This document shows positions 15,655 through 17,448 of a stretch of DNA of 17,448 nt, piece by piece. The stretch is from an uncultured Desulfovibrio sp. Lineage in GTDB: Bacteria; Desulfobacterota; Desulfovibrionia; Desulfovibrionales; Desulfovibrionaceae. The stretch covers positions 1 to 17,448 of the forward strand of contig CALBAX010000088.1 of the NCBI GenBank assembly GCA_937926875.1. Reading direction: 5' to 3'. The translations under genes were made by a program, and so were the position numbers. Below the pieces are notes generated by a model, which saw nothing but the letters and a program-made list of their open reading frames with translations, had not been told where the DNA came from and ran no database searches. The first letter of the stretch is position 1. Each line of letters opens with the position of its first letter.

Positions 15655-17448
15655 CAGAACGTCCCTCCTCCGGTATAGGGAGAAATCTCCAGGGTGGTGA
15701 CCAGCGCCAGGATGGTCAGGGGCGTGGCGCTCTGCACCTGGAACACCAGGGGAGAGGCCGCCGACCAGCCGGCGCAGGTATCGAGGTCAAGATCCGTTCC
15801 TTCGCTGAAGAACGGTGTGGTGGCGAACAGGCCGCCGGTGATGTCGCGGTCGATGATGGGGGCCAGGCTGTCGCCCACCCCGGCCAGGAAGGACATGCTG
15901 CGGTAGACCCGCGCCCGCACGGCAAGGATCTTGCGGTCATGCATCAGGCTCCATCCCTGCTGCGTCTGGATCTCTGGCAGGTTGGGCACCACGCGCGAGA
16001 CGTAGGGCAGCCCCACATGGACGGACGTGGCGGCCTGCCCCAGCGTCAGGCTGCCGTCGGCCGAGACCTCCAGCCCGTCGATGGTGCCGCCGTCGGCAAA
16101 GACCTGCACGGCCTGTCCGGCCAGATGGACAAGACCGTCAAAGCGCGCGGCCGCCTCGCCCTGATAGTCCAGGGCGCTGTCCAGATAGTAGGCCTCGGCC
16201 AGATCATCGCTGTCGAAAAAAGGCTCCAGCCGCTCCACGAAGACCTGCCCGCCCCGCCGCACAAGGAACCACACCTGGTCGTCGGGCGTGCCGGGGATGC
16301 CGGCCACGTCCACAAAATCCCCCGCCGTGGTATGGCGGTGCCAGCCCACGATCTCCTGTTCCTTCATGTAGGTGAGCCCGGCCAGCGTGCCGTCGGAAAG
16401 GACGCTCCAGAGCACGGCATAAGGCTCCTGCTGCCAGCTCCAGGCCACCACGTCCACGTCCCTGAGCATGTGCCGGGCCAGGATGTTCAGGTCCTGCCCC
16501 AGGTATTTGTCGGCGCTGTAGTTGTAGGCGAACTCCCGTATGGCCCCGGCGCCGCGCTGCACATAGAGCATGCTCCCTCCCACGGAGAGGGCCGCCACGG
16601 CATCGCTGCCGCCGTTGGTGGTCTGGAGCTGGAAGGACGCCGTGGCCGGAGTCAGGGCCACGCCCTCGGAAGGCTCCAGCGTCCATTCGCTGCCTTCCGT
16701 GCCAAAGGCCAGGGCGCTGCGGTCAGGCTGCAGCCAGACGATGCGGCTGGCCTGGGTGGCGGCCAGCGTGACCTCGATGGCGTCGTCGTCCTTGGGCGGC
16801 GTGGACTTGGCCATGCTCTCGAACTCGCCGGAGCGGGAAAGCCAGATGGTGATGGGGCGGCTGTTGCTGGCGGCAAAGCCCAGGCGCTGCTGGTGGAAAA
16901 AAACCTGCGAGGGATAGTTGCCCTCGCCCTCGAAGGGGTCTTCGTACTCCGGGGGCGTGTCTTCGGTGTCCGCGCCGATGTTCTTGTCGTCGATGTGGGT
17001 CTCGTCCGCGCCGCCCTTGCCGATGTAGCCGAAGACCCCCATCTTTTTCTTGTACACCCGGTAGCCCGTGGCGCCCTCCACGGCCTCCCAGCTGATGCGG
17101 ATGTGGAAATCCACGCTGTTGAGGGCCTGGGCCGAGATGCTGGCCGGTTCGGAGGGCGAGGATTCCTGCCCCTTGTCGTCGATGGCCGTGACGCAATAGG
17201 TGTAGTCCGTCTTCTTGTCCCCTTCCGGGGTGCCCACCGTGGAGAGCGCGGGCTTCTTGGGCGTGGCGATGGCGGGCATGAAGGTCAGCTCGGACCAGCG
17301 CCAGTCGTCGTCGGCATGGCGCGCGAGCTTGCGCGGCGCATAGCCCGGATGCACGAAATAGATGACGTCCGCCGACTGGGCATAGCGCACCGCCCGCAGG
17401 TCGGCGGCGGCGAAGGGGGACTCGAAGATCTTGGGGGAGCCCTCCTCG
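15654..17448 (-). CDS. Phage tail hub/nozzle protein (T7 gp12-like position), 5' end outside window
   Basis: The visible 597 residues begin with IFESPFAAADLRAVRYAQSA, then DVIYFVHPGYAPRKLAR, a pattern I know from podovirus tail-tube/nozzle (stabilisation) proteins in which a beta-propeller starts with 'xYxxHPxYxPRKL'. Next comes a fibronectin type III-like insert, roughly nucleotides 17290-17040, with YTYCVTAIDDKGQESSPSEP and WEAVEGATGYRVYKK. Repeated beta-rich propeller blades follow (IWLSRSGEF, ASRIVWLQPDRSALAFGTEG, MLYVQRGAGAIREF, VWFLVRRGG). The C-terminus (SPLVFQVQSATPLTILALV) is beta. The protein forms the channel end of the short tail; the FN3-like insert may bind sugars or pack outside. 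It is the first gene here of the operon that continues with the three ejection proteins. Confidence 0.8.
   Translation of the reverse strand, partial: EEGSPKIFESPFAAADLRAVRYAQSADVIYFVHPGYAPRKLARHADDDWRWSELTFMPAIATPKKPALSTVGTPEGDKKTDYTYCVTAIDDKGQESSPSEPASISAQALNSVDFHIRISWEAVEGATGYRVYKKKMGVFGYIGKGGADETHIDDKNIGADTEDTPPEYEDPFEGEGNYPSQVFFHQQRLGFAASNSRPITIWLSRSGEFESMAKSTPPKDDDAIEVTLAATQASRIVWLQPDRSALAFGTEGSEWTLEPSEGVALTPATASFQLQTTNGGSDAVAALSVGGSMLYVQRGAGAIREFAYNYSADKYLGQDLNILARHMLRDVDVVAWSWQQEPYAVLWSVLSDGTLAGLTYMKEQEIVGWHRHTTAGDFVDVAGIPGTPDDQVWFLVRRGGQVFVERLEPFFDSDDLAEAYYLDSALDYQGEAAARFDGLVHLAGQAVQVFADGGTIDGLEVSADGSLTLGQAATSVHVGLPYVSRVVPNLPEIQTQQGWSLMHDRKILAVRARVYRSMSFLAGVGDSLAPIIDRDITGGLFATTPFFSEGTDLDLDTCAGWSAASPLVFQVQSATPLTILALVTTLEISPYTGGGTF

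Larger units (their letters stand above)
4775..17448. mobile_element. Podovirus-like prophage, left end (continues beyond the right edge)
   Basis: The element starts at the RNA-gene scar and contains an AT-rich terminal segment, an AT-rich cargo-like gene and a minus-strand operon for tail nozzle and internal virion (ejection) proteins in T7-like order. No integrase, packaging or lysis gene is in this part. Whether it is intact cannot be judged, but the virion genes here have full-length open frames without frameshifts. Confidence 0.8.

Noticed and set aside
13183..15678. 831-codon plus-strand open frame across three virion genes
   Set aside because: It spans gene borders of the well-supported minus-strand operon and shows no domain; shadow.
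1..17448. CRISPR arrays, insertion sequences, riboswitches
   Set aside because: No regularly spaced repeats, transposase motifs or recognisable aptamer architecture were seen on reading both strands.

Overview
The window joins a bacterial chromosome segment (about 1-4774) to one end of an integrated podovirus-like prophage (about 4775 to the right edge, where it continues). The host part is GC-rich and carries phosphonate uptake genes, a two-domain PPK2 polyphosphate:AMP phosphotransferase and small Cys-rich proteins. A Desulfovibrio-like deltaproteobacterium would fit, but that is a general impression from composition and gene content, not proof.

Host region, all on the minus strand: phnC then phnD (phnD is cut by the left edge), an ATP-driven phosphonate uptake system. 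Next come two translationally coupled small Cys-rich proteins (134 and 81 aa) ending at a strong hairpin terminator. A 497-aa PPK2-type phosphotransferase has its own terminator, and a 106-aa orphan protein lies upstream of it. A minus-strand terminator at 4717-4758 sits just downstream of a 16-nt remnant (4775-4790) that reads as the 3' end of an alanine-type acceptor arm, either tmRNA (ssrA) or tRNA-Ala. I interpret this as the attachment-site scar left where the prophage displaced the 3' end of an RNA gene.

Prophage region: after the scar comes an AT-rich stretch without convincing genes (4791-5155), holding a long hairpin. Then follow a 59-aa HNH-nuclease-like remnant and a very AT-rich plus-strand gene for a 197-aa protein with two membrane segments, a candidate cargo or superinfection-exclusion gene. 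A bidirectional terminator (5975-6010) separates it from a convergent minus-strand virion operon. In transcription order that operon encodes a tail-hub/nozzle protein (5' end outside the window), a T7 gp14-like internal virion protein, a gp15-like internal virion protein, and a 2466-aa giant in the position of T7 gp16. These genes are packed with 1-nt, 9-nt and 4-nt junctions.

The most interesting item is the giant protein. It sits in the ejection-protein slot but carries a MuF-C-like domain, an LPD3-like domain and an HETAH zincin motif, which together mark it as a phage 'polyvalent protein'. Such proteins are thought to be delivered into the host with the DNA and to act there as enzymes or effectors. 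No integrase, repressor, lysis, packaging or replication gene is in the window; these should lie to the right.
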